From: Lithodes maja | Taxonomy: Eukaryota > Arthropoda > Malacostraca > Decapoda > Lithodidae | Direction of reading: 5' to 3' | DNA: 64,000 nt | NCBI GenBank assembly: GCA_037953745.1 | Contig: JBAKBP010003200.1 | Location: 62,001 to 126,000, forward strand | In this document: in pieces, positions 31,101 to 41,158 of the stretch | How the letters are laid out: every line of letters begins with the position of its first letter | Numbering within the stretch: the stretch's first letter is position 1 | Program-made: the position numbers and the translations under genes | The notes under the pieces: generated by a model | The model's database searches: none | What the model was told of the DNA's origin: nothing | What the model saw: only the letters and a program-made list of their open reading frames with translations

Positions 31101-31762
31101 TGTTCTGTTCCCGTTATGGATTTCCATGTGAGGTGCAGTCGGACCAGGGGAGCAATTTTACATCCAAATTGTTCAAGCAAACCCTTCAGTTGCACGGTAT
31201 ATGTTCTGTAGTGTCGTCAGCCTACCATCCCGAGAGTCAGGGAGTCTTGGAGCGGTGGCACTCGACCCTGAAGAGTATGCTACGCTGTTGCTGTGCAGAA
31301 CATGACACTGATTGGGATTTGGGTCTGCCGTATGTTCTGTTCGCTGCACGTGAAGTCCCAGGAGAGAGCCTGGGGTTCAGTCCAACTCAACTAGTCTTTG
31401 GCCATAATGTGAGAGGACCTTTAAGTATGGTGAAAGAGATCTGGGAGGGCGAAGAGAAGCCAGGGTCTGTACTTAAATATGTCCTTGAGAGCCGGGAGAG
31501 ACTTATAGGTTGCATGGCAGCGGCAGGTAATAACTTGGTTAATGCACAGGCGGTCATGAAGCACCAGTATGACGCCAAGGTGAAGCTTCGGGAGTTTTCG
31601 GTGGGTCAGGAGGTAATGTTGCTTTTACCTTTGCCTGGACACCCTCTTTCTGCCAAGTTTATTGGGCCGTATGTGGTGGCTAAGAAACTGTCCGACCTTG
31701 ATTATCTCGTTGCAACACCTGACCGTAGGAAAAACATCAGTTATGTCATGTTAACCTCATGA
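28133..31762 (+). CDS. Element C left unit gag-protease-integrase frame
   Basis: An open frame from an ATG at 28133, but the likely native start is the ATG at 28126 (equivalent to 35670 in the right unit). An extra G in the G run near 28149 puts that start out of frame. Domains: 15-aa coiled-coil repeats (28631-28785), SCAN-like capsid (about 29156-29400, LEQF motif), CCHC knuckle CYKCQKLGHYSREC near 29628, protease with DTG (29888-29896), HHCC finger near 30750-30870, and a DDE core (Asp 30965, Asp 31142, Glu 31250, D-35-E). The frame ends at 31762 because one A is missing in an A run near 31730; the right unit keeps the longer reading. Integrase is complete through its C-terminal domain. 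Confidence 0.88.
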   Translation: MTHHLRGEDNTVQPSDQQVQQIFREGSVISGERDARAFLQTPLTEQRLQAIDCYGLRCLATVLGRDCPDSWPKKNLVACLLGDGDGAVGGVGSWGVPSKPPFHSTPELGPQPASLSTMQQEGSQWQAGLPVNTSRCGSPILCSPPPGLSPEMLFQLELAKLKLRESQQASIERIKLQETQIQQASIERIKLQETQIQQASIERIKLQVTQIQQASIERIEVARIQANQDATRYQAEMDVEKSRVETTGRHLGGGHRVTDSLSHLIKLVPAFDETAVTEFFARFEKKCREYDWPEVKWAALVSSRLVAKGLKAYDALSLDESVVYGLVKEAVLWAYELQPETYRLKFRGVNKKSDVSFMEHAWDLTDACNNWFRSEHAESAEEIKQLFYLEQFYKCTGTDLTLNIKEKCPKTVEEAAKMADLRLSLIRGCGAAQRAESGQKGRYAPPTRVFDNNKSYDTHNHTKSIASNNTYKHKPLPFTKGQAPSSPAQGKKPIGDVKCYKCQKLGHYSRECPSNTPAKPVSLVHSIGVSLKAAATAWGRLSAAEAHAVKKRTEGSTPVRDTFCSHRGHGFVSWGSELRRVDLLRDTGASQTLLRNFTGKPINAARVVVVQGINATRSYPLVRLELRVGEVCRELDVGIVECLPVEGVDLLLGNDFAVPTSGTPPLVVAERAADVDGENREWVGRCQQDEMACVVTRSRSAAPAQPSTQPRGQWRKDQEKVAKGRKRDIDSAALLGDSVLGPIINTGVDSGPDMVCNKAELGKTSREARAVARATKAVEPTSRGNVLLQNHLDALTPGDISEQQLQDASLARYSNGAIELEEDGDAKPGDFFRLNRILYRRFLDPKSKWEGGARVVDQVVVPNKYRESLLCLAHDVPVAGHLGVTKTLAALGRFFWWPGVKADVCAWVAGCATCQTTGKPNQTIPKAPLFPIPVTGPPFSKVVVDLVGPFPPTSSGNKFLLTIMDVATRYPDAYPMRNGSAKAVVRNLLLFCSRYGFPCEVQSDQGSNFTSKLFKQTLQLHGICSVVSSAYHPESQGVLERWHSTLKSMLRCCCAEHDTDWDLGLPYVLFAAREVPGESLGFSPTQLVFGHNVRGPLSMVKEIWEGEEKPGSVLKYVLESRERLIGCMAAAGNNLVNAQAVMKHQYDAKVKLREFSVGQEVMLLLPLPGHPLSAKFIGPYVVAKKLSDLDYLVATPDRRKNISYVMLTS
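28631..28785 (+). repeat. 45-bp tandem repeat in gag (left unit)
   Basis: About 3.4 copies, starting at 28631, 28676, 28721 and 28766. They encode SIERIKLQETQIQQA-type units. The repeat forms the coiled-coil segment that differs in length and sequence between families. Confidence 0.88.
30083..30145 (+). other. Conserved 16-bp inverted repeat in protease coding sequence (C left)
   Basis: Arms 30083-30098 and 30130-30145, identical to those of A, B and E. The loop is again 31 nt but its sequence differs, as expected if pairing rather than protein alone is selected. Confidence 0.7.
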
Positions 31763-33319
31763 AAGAGTATGTGAGATGCCCCTCAGAGCCTCTCACTGTC
31801 CCTGTGCTGGCCTGCAGCGGCCAGGGTGGAGAAGGAGGTGGGGACAGTCATGCTGCTGAGGAGGATAGCTGGGACTGTGTCATTTCCGCGGAACAGGGGG
31901 CGGGGAATACTGAACAAGAGGCTAGGCAAGCTGTAAGTCACCTGCCTGAGCACCAGGGTGCTGCTGTCCTAGGCCTGTTCAGGTCATACCCCTCTGTTTT
32001 CGCCGAACACCCAGGTCTCACTACTCAGGTAACGCACGACGTGGGCGTCGGTGATAATGTGCCCTTCAAGTCAGTGCCCTACCGTGTGCCCCCGGTAAAG
32101 TTGCCAGCTTTACGGGAGGAGTTAAAGTACATGGTTGAGAGAGGGATGATCACTGAAGGTTATGTGAAGTGGACATCACCCGTCACGTTGCAGCCAAAAT
32201 CTGACGGCAAGGTGCATAGATTTTCGTAGGCTAAATGGCTTGACCACTACCAACCCTTACCCTTTGCCTCGGGTTGACGACAGCGTGGACAAGATAGGGA
32301 ATGCAAAGTACCTTACTAAAATTGATCTTGTAAAAGGCTACTGGCAAGTACCCCTGTCGGACCGAGCTAAGCAAGTTTGTGGTTTTGTGGTAGATGGCAA
32401 GACCTACCAATGTAACGTAATGCCTTATGGGCTTAAGAACGCACCTGCCACGTTTCAGAACCTGATGAACGATATTTGTGACGAAATCCCTAACTGCACG
32501 GTCTACCTTGATGATGTGATAGTGTATGATGACGATTTTGAAAATCACCTAAGGCACTTAGAGACCCTGTTTGGGAAGTTGCACAATGCTGGGCTGGTGG
32601 TGAACCTGAGGAAGTGAGAGTTTGTAAAGGCTACTGTGCAGTATCTTGGCTTTGTGGTCGGGTTGGGCCGGGTGTGCCCCCTCCTGAGCAAGATACAGGC
32701 TATCAATATGTTTCCCAGGCCCACCACTAAGCGCCAGGTCATGCGGTTCATAGGTATGATAGGCTATTATAGGCGCTTCATCCGGGGATACTCTACTGTC
32801 TTAGCACCGTTAACTGATCTACTGTCGAAGTCAGTGAAGTTCTGTTGGGCTGCGGAGTGTAAGAGGGCTTTCGACCTAGTCAAGCACCTGCTGTGTACAC
32901 ATCCGATTTTGAGGGCCCCAGACTTCTCCAGGAGTTTTCAGCTGGCGACTGATGCCAGCGGTGTGGGTGCCGGGGCAGTGTTACTGCAGACTGATTCCGA
33001 GGGCTTGGAGCACCCAGTGAGCTTCTTTTCTCACAAGTTTAATTCGGCACAAAGGAATTACTCGACTATAGAGAAGGAGCTTCTGGCTATCGTTTTGTCG
33101 CTCAAACATTTCGAAGTTTATGTTCCAGCCTACGGCCCGGTAGTGACGATTTATACGGACCATCATCCCTTGAAATTCCTAAATCAGTTTCACAATCGGA
33201 ATATGCGGTTGACCAGGTGGTCCCTAATGCTCCAAGAGTATAATCTCAACATTCAGCATATTGCCGGGAGTGAGAACGTGATAGCAGATTGTCTATCAAG
33301 GGTTGATGATCCAAGATAG
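31759..33319 (+). pseudogene. Element C left unit RT and RNase H, in three broken pieces
   Basis: Piece 1 (31759-32229) carries the IN-RT linker (CVISAEQ, then a Trp-to-Gly change) and the RT lead-in. An 8-nt deletion near 32214 removes part of the FCIDFRR motif and shifts the frame. Piece 2 (32240-32617) holds LVKGYWQVPL, MPYGLKNAPATFQ and YLDD (32504-32515), and ends at a TGA (32615-32617) that the right unit shares. Piece 3 (32636-33319) has the RT thumb/connection and a full RNase H (LATDASG, EKELLAI, YTDHHPLKF, IADCLSR). It is inactive as read. Confidence 0.88.
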
Positions 33320-33608
33320 TCGTGCACGGTGTGTGGGTTGAGCAGGAGTAAAATTAGGCTATCATAACGCCGTCCAAAAAGATTATAAAACAACAATATA
33401 AACGAGAAAACTTTTTTTTTTTTTTTTAGTTTTGTAAGTCTTTATTGTTGTAGCATGATGCATGCAATATTGTGTTTTATGTATAATTCACACTTCAGTT
33501 GTTGTGCACCTTTTGCAATTAGTGGCAGCTACGGGTAGCAGGTCGGTTGGTTGCCTGTCAGATTTTGATAATGCTTCTAAGGTCGATTATCTAAAATCTT
33601 GGGGGGGC
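33320..33608 (+). other. Element C left unit 3' untranslated region, PPT hairpin and polypurine tract
   Basis: AT-rich and non-coding. A 13-bp stem with one bulge pairs 33560-33572 (AGATTTTGATAAT) with 33586-33599 and ends at the PPT (CTTGGGGGGGC, about 33598-33608). A long T run (33411-33427) differs in length from the right unit. Confidence 0.75.
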
Positions 33609-35401
33609 TGTGACGCACCCAGTGCGTGGCAACGCAACCTGATTGTACTCCTTGGTACTCCACTGTACCGCCCGTGATCTGGCTACCGTCAGCAGCTATG
33701 TATATTGAGTGTGACAACTTATAACTATGTTCTTTGTATCTCTGCAAAGGTCTCGTCATGTGCTAATCAGTGGTGGGTTTTGTTTTAAGCCATGTCGAGA
33801 CCTTCCATTTAATATGTAGTATCAATAGAGAAGTTGATAGATAAGACAATGGGAGTTCAGAGAGAGAGAGTGAGTTGGGCTTCAGAGCAGGAGGGTAGCA
33901 TGGCCGGGTGGGTTGCCAGATGTATGGACTGGTTGGCAGCCTTGCGCTTATAGCTAGGCGCGATAGGGTTGGTAGTCCATTGCTGCCTGCCTACGCTGCC
34001 TGGGCTGCCCATGTTGTCGTACAGCACATTGCCTGGAGGCTCGCTGCGTGTTCCATGATCAGGTTGCCTAGAACCTTTGAGATTCTAACATCCCTTGCCC
34101 TCTCTCCCAACTTCTGACGGTTGCACTCTTTCTCTCTGACGACATTACTCTCATTTCATTCTTCTCTCTATTTAAATGCATAACCTTCCCTTGAGGTCCT
34201 AAAGGAGTTTCAGCACTCACCTCTCGTATTACTCTTAGGACAAGCATATATTTACATGTATTAGATTTAAGGGGTTAATGTGAACAGCGATCTTCTTGAT
34301 GAGGATAGTTGGTGAACGTTCTACATGTTCACGAGTTATATGCCCCGCTCATTATCCCATTTGTGACTAGACTGGTGCCATGTGTAAGAGCCCCACCATG
34401 CCCAGGAGTTGCCTGTAGAGGGACGAGGACTTAGCCTTGATTTGCATACCGAGCCAGGAGCGAGTGTAGCACCCGAGACTACAGCTCGCTCGTAGTGCCG
34501 GTATAGTAGAGTAACGTAATTTATCTGTCCTTGTGTTCTCTGCAGTCTTTTCCTGGGTTCTCGCTTTCGGTGCTGGGACTCGTTGTTCCTGTGACTTGGC
34601 CTGCTAGCTAGAACACATGGGGATGATGAGTGGGATATATCTTTATTTTACTATGCATTGCAGCTCTCTTTAAGTATATGTATGTAACACTTTACAATAC
34701 ACATTATTCACACACTAGACAACACTATTAATACTTTCATGTATCAATTAACTGCACTGTCGTTTTGCTGCTGTGTCCGGAGTTCTGTTGCGTAGGGCGC
34801 ATACGGACTCGGAGGGGAGACAGAGTGAGAGAAGCGAAGTAGCCTATGCGGTAGTAGGCTACCGGCGCAGTACTGTTGCCTGCAACCTTTTAGTTATTCC
34901 AAGTATAGATTCATTATTATAATAAGTGACTACTATTTATGTTCCTCCCATGTGTATTATTAGGTATCTGCTGGATCATGAACATCTTGTATGCTACATG
35001 CTAGTGCATGTTAGTAGGGGACAGTTATTCTAGTGCACGCGCTTTCAAGTAGGCGTGTACATTTGTCATTTAGCATTTCACTGTCATACCTTTAGCCTGC
35101 TTCTATTCTACATTATTAGAGGCTTAATATTAACGTAGTTTCTTGAGTATTGCATTTCTTTAGTAATAACGTAACCTATAAATGTCTGAGGGAGTTTAGC
35201 CTCATAGCCTACCCCTGTTGTACACTTTCGCCGAGTTAAGGTACCTCGTTACCGTAGACGATAACTCTGTAGGGCGTTGGTGCTTTTGTTGTCTGGAGCA
35301 TATAGTATTTGGGACTGGAATCGAGCGTGTCGTTGTCACTTAAGCCATTTCTGTCCTACGATCAAGAATCCCGAATATGTATTGCCGATCCAGCCGTAAC
35401 A
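33609..35401 (+). repeat. Element C LTR2 (central, shared)
   Basis: 1793 bp, full length. It lacks private target duplications, being directly joined to the PPT of the left unit and the PBS of the right unit. It shares several bases with LTR3 against LTR1 and has a few private changes (for example GCTAATCAG). Confidence 0.92.
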
Positions 35402-35404
35402 AAA

Positions 35405-35421
35405 TGGCGACCTTGCACAAG
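35405..35421 (+). promoter_or_regulatory. Element C primer binding site (right unit)
   Basis: TGGCGACCTTGCACAAG, identical to the left unit, three bases after LTR2. Confidence 0.7.
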
Positions 35422-35669
35422 ATTCAGTAGTATCCTATCACATGTTTTTTGGAGAACTATTCTATGCTACCTAGTAGAGCTGGCTAGAATTTTCTTGCAT
35501 ATTGGAGGAATTTTTATTGTGTCATTATTGTATTGGTGGACTTGCAGATTGTTTCGTTAGGTGTCTAGAGTAGAGTCATTCAAGCATCTTTAACATTTTG
35601 TGAGTCGATACTGCAATTAGTAATAAGCACTTTTTTTTTTTTATGAACAGCAATTATATAACCAGCACT

Positions 35670-37457
35670 ATGTCTAATGACTCATCATTTACGGGGGAGG
35701 ATAACACGGTACAGCCTAGTGACCAGCAAGTACAGCAGATATTTAGGGAGGGGAGTGTTATAAGTGGAGAGAGGGATGCCCGGGCATTTTTGCAGACCCC
35801 TTTGACCGAACAGCGCCTGCAGGCTATTGATTGTTACGGTCTTCGCTGTTTAGCCACGGTTTTGGGGCGGGACTGTCCTGACAGTTGGCCCAAGAAGAAT
35901 TTGGTGGCATGTTTGTTGGGTGATGGCGATGGGGCGGTGGGTGGAGTGGGGTCTTGGGGGGTTCCCTCCAAGCCTCCATTCCACTCTACCCCTGAGCTGG
36001 GCCCTCAGCCAGCGAGTCTTAGCACGATGCAGCAGGAGGGTTCTCAATGGCAAGCTGGCTTACCCGTAAACACGTCTCGGTGTGGATCCCCCATTTTGTG
36101 CTCTCCCCCCCCAGGCCTGTCTCCTGAGATGTTATTTCAGCTAGAACTAGCTAAGCTTAAGTTGCGAGAGAGTCAACAGGCTAGTATAGAACGGATTAAG
36201 CTGCAGGAGACTCAGATACAACAGGCTAGTATAGAACGGATTAAGCTGCAGGAGACTCAGATACAACAGGCTAGTATAGAACGGATTAAGCTGCAGGTGA
36301 CTCAGATACAACAGGCTAGTATAGAACGCATAGAGGTTGCTAGAATCCAAGCCAATCAGGATGCAACCAGGTACCAGGCTGAAATGGATGTCGAGAAGTC
36401 TAGAGTAGAGACCACGGGGCGTCATCTCGGTGGTGGGCACCGGGTTACAGACTCACTTTCGCATTTAATTAAGTTAGTACCCGCATTTGATGAGACAGCA
36501 GTGACTGAGTTTTTTGCTCGTTTCGAAAAGAAGTGTCGTGAGTATGACTGGCCGGAGGTTAAATGGGCAGCATTAGTTTCATCACGTCTAGTGGGTAAGG
36601 GGTTGAAAGCCTACGATGCACTGTCACTGGACGAGAGTGTCGTGTATGGACTGGTGAAGGAGGCTGTGCTCCGGGCCTACGAACTGCAACCCGAAACTTA
36701 TAGATTGAAGTTCCGTGGCGTGAATAAGAAGAGCGACGTCAGTTTTATGGAGCACGCACGGGACTTAACAGATGCATGTAATAACTGGTTTCGGTCCGAG
36801 CACACAGAGTCGGCTGAGGAAATTAAGCAACTTTTCTATCTGGAACAGTTTTACAAATGTACTGGAACCGATCTAACGCTGAACATTAAGGAAAAATGTC
36901 CCAAGACAGTAGAGGAGGCTGCCAAGATGGCAGACCTCAGATTATCATTAATTCGTGGTTGCGGTGCCGCTCAGAGGGCTGAGTCAGGGCAGAAGTGGCG
37001 CTATGCCACACCCACCAGAGTTTTCGATAATAACAAATCCTATGACACACATAACCACACTAAAAGCATTGCATCTAATAACACCTACAAACACAAGCCT
37101 CTCCCGTTTACTAAAGGTCAGGCCCCTTCTTCGCCCGCACAAGGGAAGAAGCCCATTGGGGATGTGAAATGTTACAAATGTCAGAAGCTAGGCCATTATT
37201 CACGTGAGTGCCCTAGTAACACTCCCGCTAAGCCGGTGTCATTGGTTCACAGTATCGGTGTGTCTCTGAAGGCTGCAGCAACTGCCCGGGGTAGGTTGTC
37301 AGCAGCTGAGGCACACGCGGTAAAGAAGCGTACGGAAGGCTCGACACCTGTCCGGGACACTTTCTGTAGCCATCGGGGACACGGGTTTGTGAGCTGGGGG
37401 AGTGAACTACGGAGGGTTGACTTGCTGAGGGATACGGGGCTTCGCAAACTTTGTTGA
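35670..37457 (+). CDS. Element C right unit gag (frameshifted at the protease active site)
   Basis: The ATG at 35670 is chosen because it matches the start context of A and E (ATGTC); an upstream in-frame ATG exists at 35643. The frame has the 15-aa coiled-coil repeats (36174-36328), SCAN-like capsid (about 36698-36945), the CCHC knuckle near 37170-37211 and the start of protease. At DTG (37431-37439) the G run has one G fewer than the left unit, so the frame ends after a few codons at 37457. The left unit and elements B and E show the intact reading. Confidence 0.88.
   Translation: MSNDSSFTGEDNTVQPSDQQVQQIFREGSVISGERDARAFLQTPLTEQRLQAIDCYGLRCLATVLGRDCPDSWPKKNLVACLLGDGDGAVGGVGSWGVPSKPPFHSTPELGPQPASLSTMQQEGSQWQAGLPVNTSRCGSPILCSPPPGLSPEMLFQLELAKLKLRESQQASIERIKLQETQIQQASIERIKLQETQIQQASIERIKLQVTQIQQASIERIEVARIQANQDATRYQAEMDVEKSRVETTGRHLGGGHRVTDSLSHLIKLVPAFDETAVTEFFARFEKKCREYDWPEVKWAALVSSRLVGKGLKAYDALSLDESVVYGLVKEAVLRAYELQPETYRLKFRGVNKKSDVSFMEHARDLTDACNNWFRSEHTESAEEIKQLFYLEQFYKCTGTDLTLNIKEKCPKTVEEAAKMADLRLSLIRGCGAAQRAESGQKWRYATPTRVFDNNKSYDTHNHTKSIASNNTYKHKPLPFTKGQAPSSPAQGKKPIGDVKCYKCQKLGHYSRECPSNTPAKPVSLVHSIGVSLKAAATARGRLSAAEAHAVKKRTEGSTPVRDTFCSHRGHGFVSWGSELRRVDLLRDTGLRKLC
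36174..36328 (+). repeat. 45-bp tandem repeat in gag (right unit)
   Basis: Same phase and copy number as 28631-28785. Confidence 0.88.
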
Positions 37458-40168
37458 GGAACTTCACAGGGAAACCGATAAATGCGGCCAGAGTTGTTGT
37501 GGTGCAGGGTATAAATGCTACGAGGTCATACCCACTTGTGAGGTTGGAGTTGAGAGTGGGAGAGGTGTGCAGGGAGCTGGATGTAGGGATCGTTGAGTGT
37601 TTGCCAGTTGAGGGCGTCGACCTTCTTCTCGGCAACGACTTTGCGGTGCCCACTTCCGGGACTCCACCCTTAGTCGTTGCCGAGAGGGCGACCGACGTGG
37701 ATGGTGAGAATCGGGAATGGGTTGGGAGGTGCCAACAGGATGAGATGGCCTGTGTGGTAACCCGATCTCGCTCTGCGGCTCCTGAACAGCCTAGCACTCA
37801 ACCTCGGGGACAGTGGAGGAAGGATCAGGAGAAGGTTGCTAAGGGCAGGAAAAGGGACATTGATTCTGCTGCACTTCTCGGTGATTCGGTACTTGGACCT
37901 ATAATAAACACGGGAGTTGACTCTGGCCCAGATATGGTGTGTAACAAGGCAGAGTTGGGTAAGACTTCGCGTGAGGCAAGAGCTGTAGCAAGAGCCACTA
38001 AGGCAGTAGAGCCTACTAGCCGGGGTAATGTCTTATTACAAAACCATCTTGATGCATTGACGCCCGGGGACATTAGTGAGCAGCAGCTGCAAGACGCTAG
38101 CCTAGCTCGTTATAGCAATGGTGCCATAGAGTTGGAGGAAGATGGGGATGCGAAGCCGGGAGATTTCTTTAGGCTCAACAGGATATTGTACCGCAGATTT
38201 CTAGACCCCAAATCGAAGTGGGAGGGCGGTGCGAGGGTAGTAGACCAGGTGGTTGTTCCAAATAAGTATAGAGAGTCCTTATTGTGTCTGGCGCATGATG
38301 TGCCGGTGGCGGGTCATTTGGGGGTAACAAAAACATTGGCGGCATTGGGCAGGTTTTTCTGGTGGCCTGGGGTCAAGGCTGATGTATGTGCATGGGTGGC
38401 TGGGTGTGCGACCTGCCAGACAACGGGGAAGCCTAACCAGACAATCCCGAAGGCACCTTTGTTTCCCATACCTGTCACCGGGCCTCCGTTCAGCAAAGTT
38501 GTAGTAGATTTGGTTGGCCCTTTCCCGCCTACTAGTAGTGGCAATAAATTCCTGTTGACAATCATGGATGTGGCTACGAGATACCCGGACGCATACCCCA
38601 TGAGAAACGGCTCGGCAAAGGCAGTTGTTAGAAACTTATTATTGTTCTGTTCCCGTTATGGATTTCCACGTGAGGTGCAGTCGGACCAGGGGAGCAATTT
38701 TACATCCAAATTGTTCAAGCAAACCCTTCAGTTGCACGGTATATGTTCTGTAGTGTCGTCAGCCTACCATCCCGAGAGTCAGGGAGTCTTGGAGCGGTGG
38801 CACTCGACCCTGAAGAGTATGCTACGCTGTTGCTGTGCAGAACATGACACTGATTGGGATTTGGGTCTGCCGTATGTTCTGTTCGCTGCACGTGAAGTCC
38901 CAGGAGAGAGCCTGGGGTTCAGTCCAACTCAACTAGTCTTTGGCCATAATGTGAGAGGACCTTTAAGTATGGTGAAAGAGATCTGGGAGGGCGAAGAGAA
39001 GCCGGGGTCTGTACTTAAATATGTCCTTGAGAGCCGGGAGAGACTTATAGGTTGCATGGCAGCGGCAGGTAATAACTTGGTTAATGCACAGGCGGTCATG
39101 AAGCACCAGTATGACGCCAAGGTGAAGCTTCGGGAGTTTTCGGTGGGTCAGGAGGTAATGTTGCTTTTACCTTTGCCTGGACACCCCCTTTCTGCCAAGT
39201 TTATTGGGCCGTATGTGGTGGCTAAGAAACTGTCCGACCTTGATTATCTCGTTGCAACACCTGACCGTAGGAAAAAACATCAGTTATGTCATGTTAACCT
39301 CATGAAAGAGTATGTGAGATGCCCCTCAGAGCCTCTCACTGTCCCTGTGCTGGCCTGCAGCGGCCAGGGTGGAGAAGGAGGTGGGGACAGTCATGCTGCT
39401 GAGGAGGATAGCTGGGACTGTGTCATTTCCGCGGAACAGTGGGCGGGGAATACTGAACAAGAGGCTAGGCAAGCTGTAAGTCACCTGCCTGAGCACCAGG
39501 GTGCTGCTGTCCTAGGCCTGTTCAGGTCATACCCCTCTGTTTTCGCCGAACACCCAGGTCTCACTACTCAGGTAACGCACGACGTGGGCGTCGGTGATAA
39601 TGTGCCCTTCAAGTCAGTGCCCTACCGTGTGCCCCCGGTAAAGTTGCCAGCTTTACGGGAGGAGTTAAAGTACATGGTTGAGAGAGGGATGATCACTGAA
39701 GGTTATGTGAAGTGGACATCACCCGTCACGTTGCAGCCAAAATCTGACGGCAAGGTGCGGTTCTGCATAGATTTTCGTAGGCTAAATGGCTTGACCACTA
39801 CCAACCCTTACCCTTTGCCTCGGGTTGACGACAGCGTGGACAAGATAGGGAATGCAAAGTACCTTACTAAAATTGATCTTGTAAAAGGCTACTGGCAAGT
39901 ACCCCTGTCGGACCGAGCTAAGCAAGTTTGTGGTTTTGTGGTAGATGGCAAGACCTACCAATGTAACGTAATGCCTTATGGGCTTAAGAACGCACCTGCC
40001 ACGTTTCAGAACCTGATGAACGATATTTGTGACGAAATCCCTAACTGCACGGTCTACCTTGATGACGTGATAGTGTATGATGACGATTTTGAAAATCACC
40101 TAAGGCACTTAGAGACCCTGTTTGGGAAGTTGCACGATGCTGGGCTGGTGGTGAACCTGAGGAAGTGA
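37451..40168 (+). CDS. Element C right unit protease remainder, integrase and RT N-terminal half
   Basis: This is the longest continuous view of the gene order. After the shift at 37436-37439 one frame runs through the protease flap and LLLGND, the HHCC finger, the DDE integrase core (Asp near 38507, Asp near 38684, Glu near 38792), GPY, the linker (DCVISAEQWAGN), and then RT: VRFCIDFRRLN, LVKGYWQVPL, MPYGLKNAPATFQ, YLDD (40055-40066). Integrase and RT are thus fused in the order IN then RT with no break between them. The frame ends at a TGA (40166-40168) where A and E read Cys (GKCDF). The left unit has the same stop. Confidence 0.9.
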   Translation: MLRNFTGKPINAARVVVVQGINATRSYPLVRLELRVGEVCRELDVGIVECLPVEGVDLLLGNDFAVPTSGTPPLVVAERATDVDGENREWVGRCQQDEMACVVTRSRSAAPEQPSTQPRGQWRKDQEKVAKGRKRDIDSAALLGDSVLGPIINTGVDSGPDMVCNKAELGKTSREARAVARATKAVEPTSRGNVLLQNHLDALTPGDISEQQLQDASLARYSNGAIELEEDGDAKPGDFFRLNRILYRRFLDPKSKWEGGARVVDQVVVPNKYRESLLCLAHDVPVAGHLGVTKTLAALGRFFWWPGVKADVCAWVAGCATCQTTGKPNQTIPKAPLFPIPVTGPPFSKVVVDLVGPFPPTSSGNKFLLTIMDVATRYPDAYPMRNGSAKAVVRNLLLFCSRYGFPREVQSDQGSNFTSKLFKQTLQLHGICSVVSSAYHPESQGVLERWHSTLKSMLRCCCAEHDTDWDLGLPYVLFAAREVPGESLGFSPTQLVFGHNVRGPLSMVKEIWEGEEKPGSVLKYVLESRERLIGCMAAAGNNLVNAQAVMKHQYDAKVKLREFSVGQEVMLLLPLPGHPLSAKFIGPYVVAKKLSDLDYLVATPDRRKKHQLCHVNLMKEYVRCPSEPLTVPVLACSGQGGEGGGDSHAAEEDSWDCVISAEQWAGNTEQEARQAVSHLPEHQGAAVLGLFRSYPSVFAEHPGLTTQVTHDVGVGDNVPFKSVPYRVPPVKLPALREELKYMVERGMITEGYVKWTSPVTLQPKSDGKVRFCIDFRRLNGLTTTNPYPLPRVDDSVDKIGNAKYLTKIDLVKGYWQVPLSDRAKQVCGFVVDGKTYQCNVMPYGLKNAPATFQNLMNDICDEIPNCTVYLDDVIVYDDDFENHLRHLETLFGKLHDAGLVVNLRK
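37625..37687 (+). other. Conserved 16-bp inverted repeat in protease coding sequence (C right)
   Basis: Arms 37625-37640 and 37672-37687, identical to the other copies. Confidence 0.7.
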
Positions 40169-40870
40169 GAGTTTGTAAAGGCTACTGTGCAGTATCTTGG
40201 CTTTGTGGTCGGGTTGGGCCGGGTGTACCCCCTCCTGAGCAAGATACAGGCTATCAATATGTTTCCCAGGCCCACCACTAAGCGCCAGGTCATGCGGTTC
40301 CTTGGTATGATAGGCTATTATAGGCGCTTCATCCGGGGATACTCTACTGTCTTAGCACCGTTAACTGATCTACTGTCGAAGTCAGTGAAGTTCTGTTGGG
40401 CTGCGGAGTGTCAGAGGGCTTTCGACCTAGTCAAGCACCTGCTGTGTACACATCCGATTTTGAGGGCCCCAGACTTCTCCAGGAGTTTTCAGCTGGCGAC
40501 TGATGCCAGCGGTGTGGGTGCCGGGGCAGTGTTACTGCAGACTGATTCCGAGGACTTGGAGCACCCAGTGAGCTTCTTTTCTCACAAGTTTAATTCGGCA
40601 CAAAGGAATTACTCGACTATAGAGAAGGAGCTTCTGGCTATCGTTTTGTCGCTCAAACATTTCGAAGTTTATGTTCCAGCCTACGGCCCGGTAGTGACGA
40701 TTTATACGGACCATCATCCCTTGAAATTCCTAAATCAGTTTCACAATCAGAATATGCGGTTGACCAGGTGGTCCCTAATGCTCCAAGAGTATAATCTCAA
40801 CATTCAGCATATTGCCGGGAGTGAGAACGTGATAGCAGATTGTCTATCAAGGGTTGATGATCCAAGATAG
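40169..40870 (+). pseudogene. Element C right unit RT connection and RNase H
   Basis: The same frame as the preceding RT, separated from it only by the TGA at 40166-40168. Motifs: FVVGLGRV, MIGYYRRFI, LATDASGVGAGAVLLQ, EKELLAIVLS, YTDHHPLKFLNQ, ENVIADCLSR. It ends at 40870. If the TGA were read through, RT-RNase H would be complete, but nothing in the sequence shows that it is. Confidence 0.85.
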
Positions 40871-41158
40871 TCGTGCACGGTGTGTGGGTTGAGCAGGAGT
40901 AAAATTAGGCTATCATAACGCCGTCCAAAAAGATTATAAAACAATAAAATAAACGAGAAACTCTTTCTTTTTTTTTTAGTTTTGTAAGTCTTTATTGTTG
41001 TAGCATGATGCATGCGATATTGTGTTTTATGTATAATTCACACTTCAGTTGTTGTGCACCTTTTGCAATTAGTGGCAGCTAAGGGTAGCAGGTCGGTTGG
41101 TTGCCTGTCAGATTTTGATAATGCTTCTAAGGTCGATTATCTAAAATCTTGGGGGGGC
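40871..41158 (+). other. Element C right unit 3' untranslated region, PPT hairpin and polypurine tract
   Basis: Equivalent to 33320-33608. The PPT hairpin is at 41110-41149, and the purine tract ends at 41158. Confidence 0.75.
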
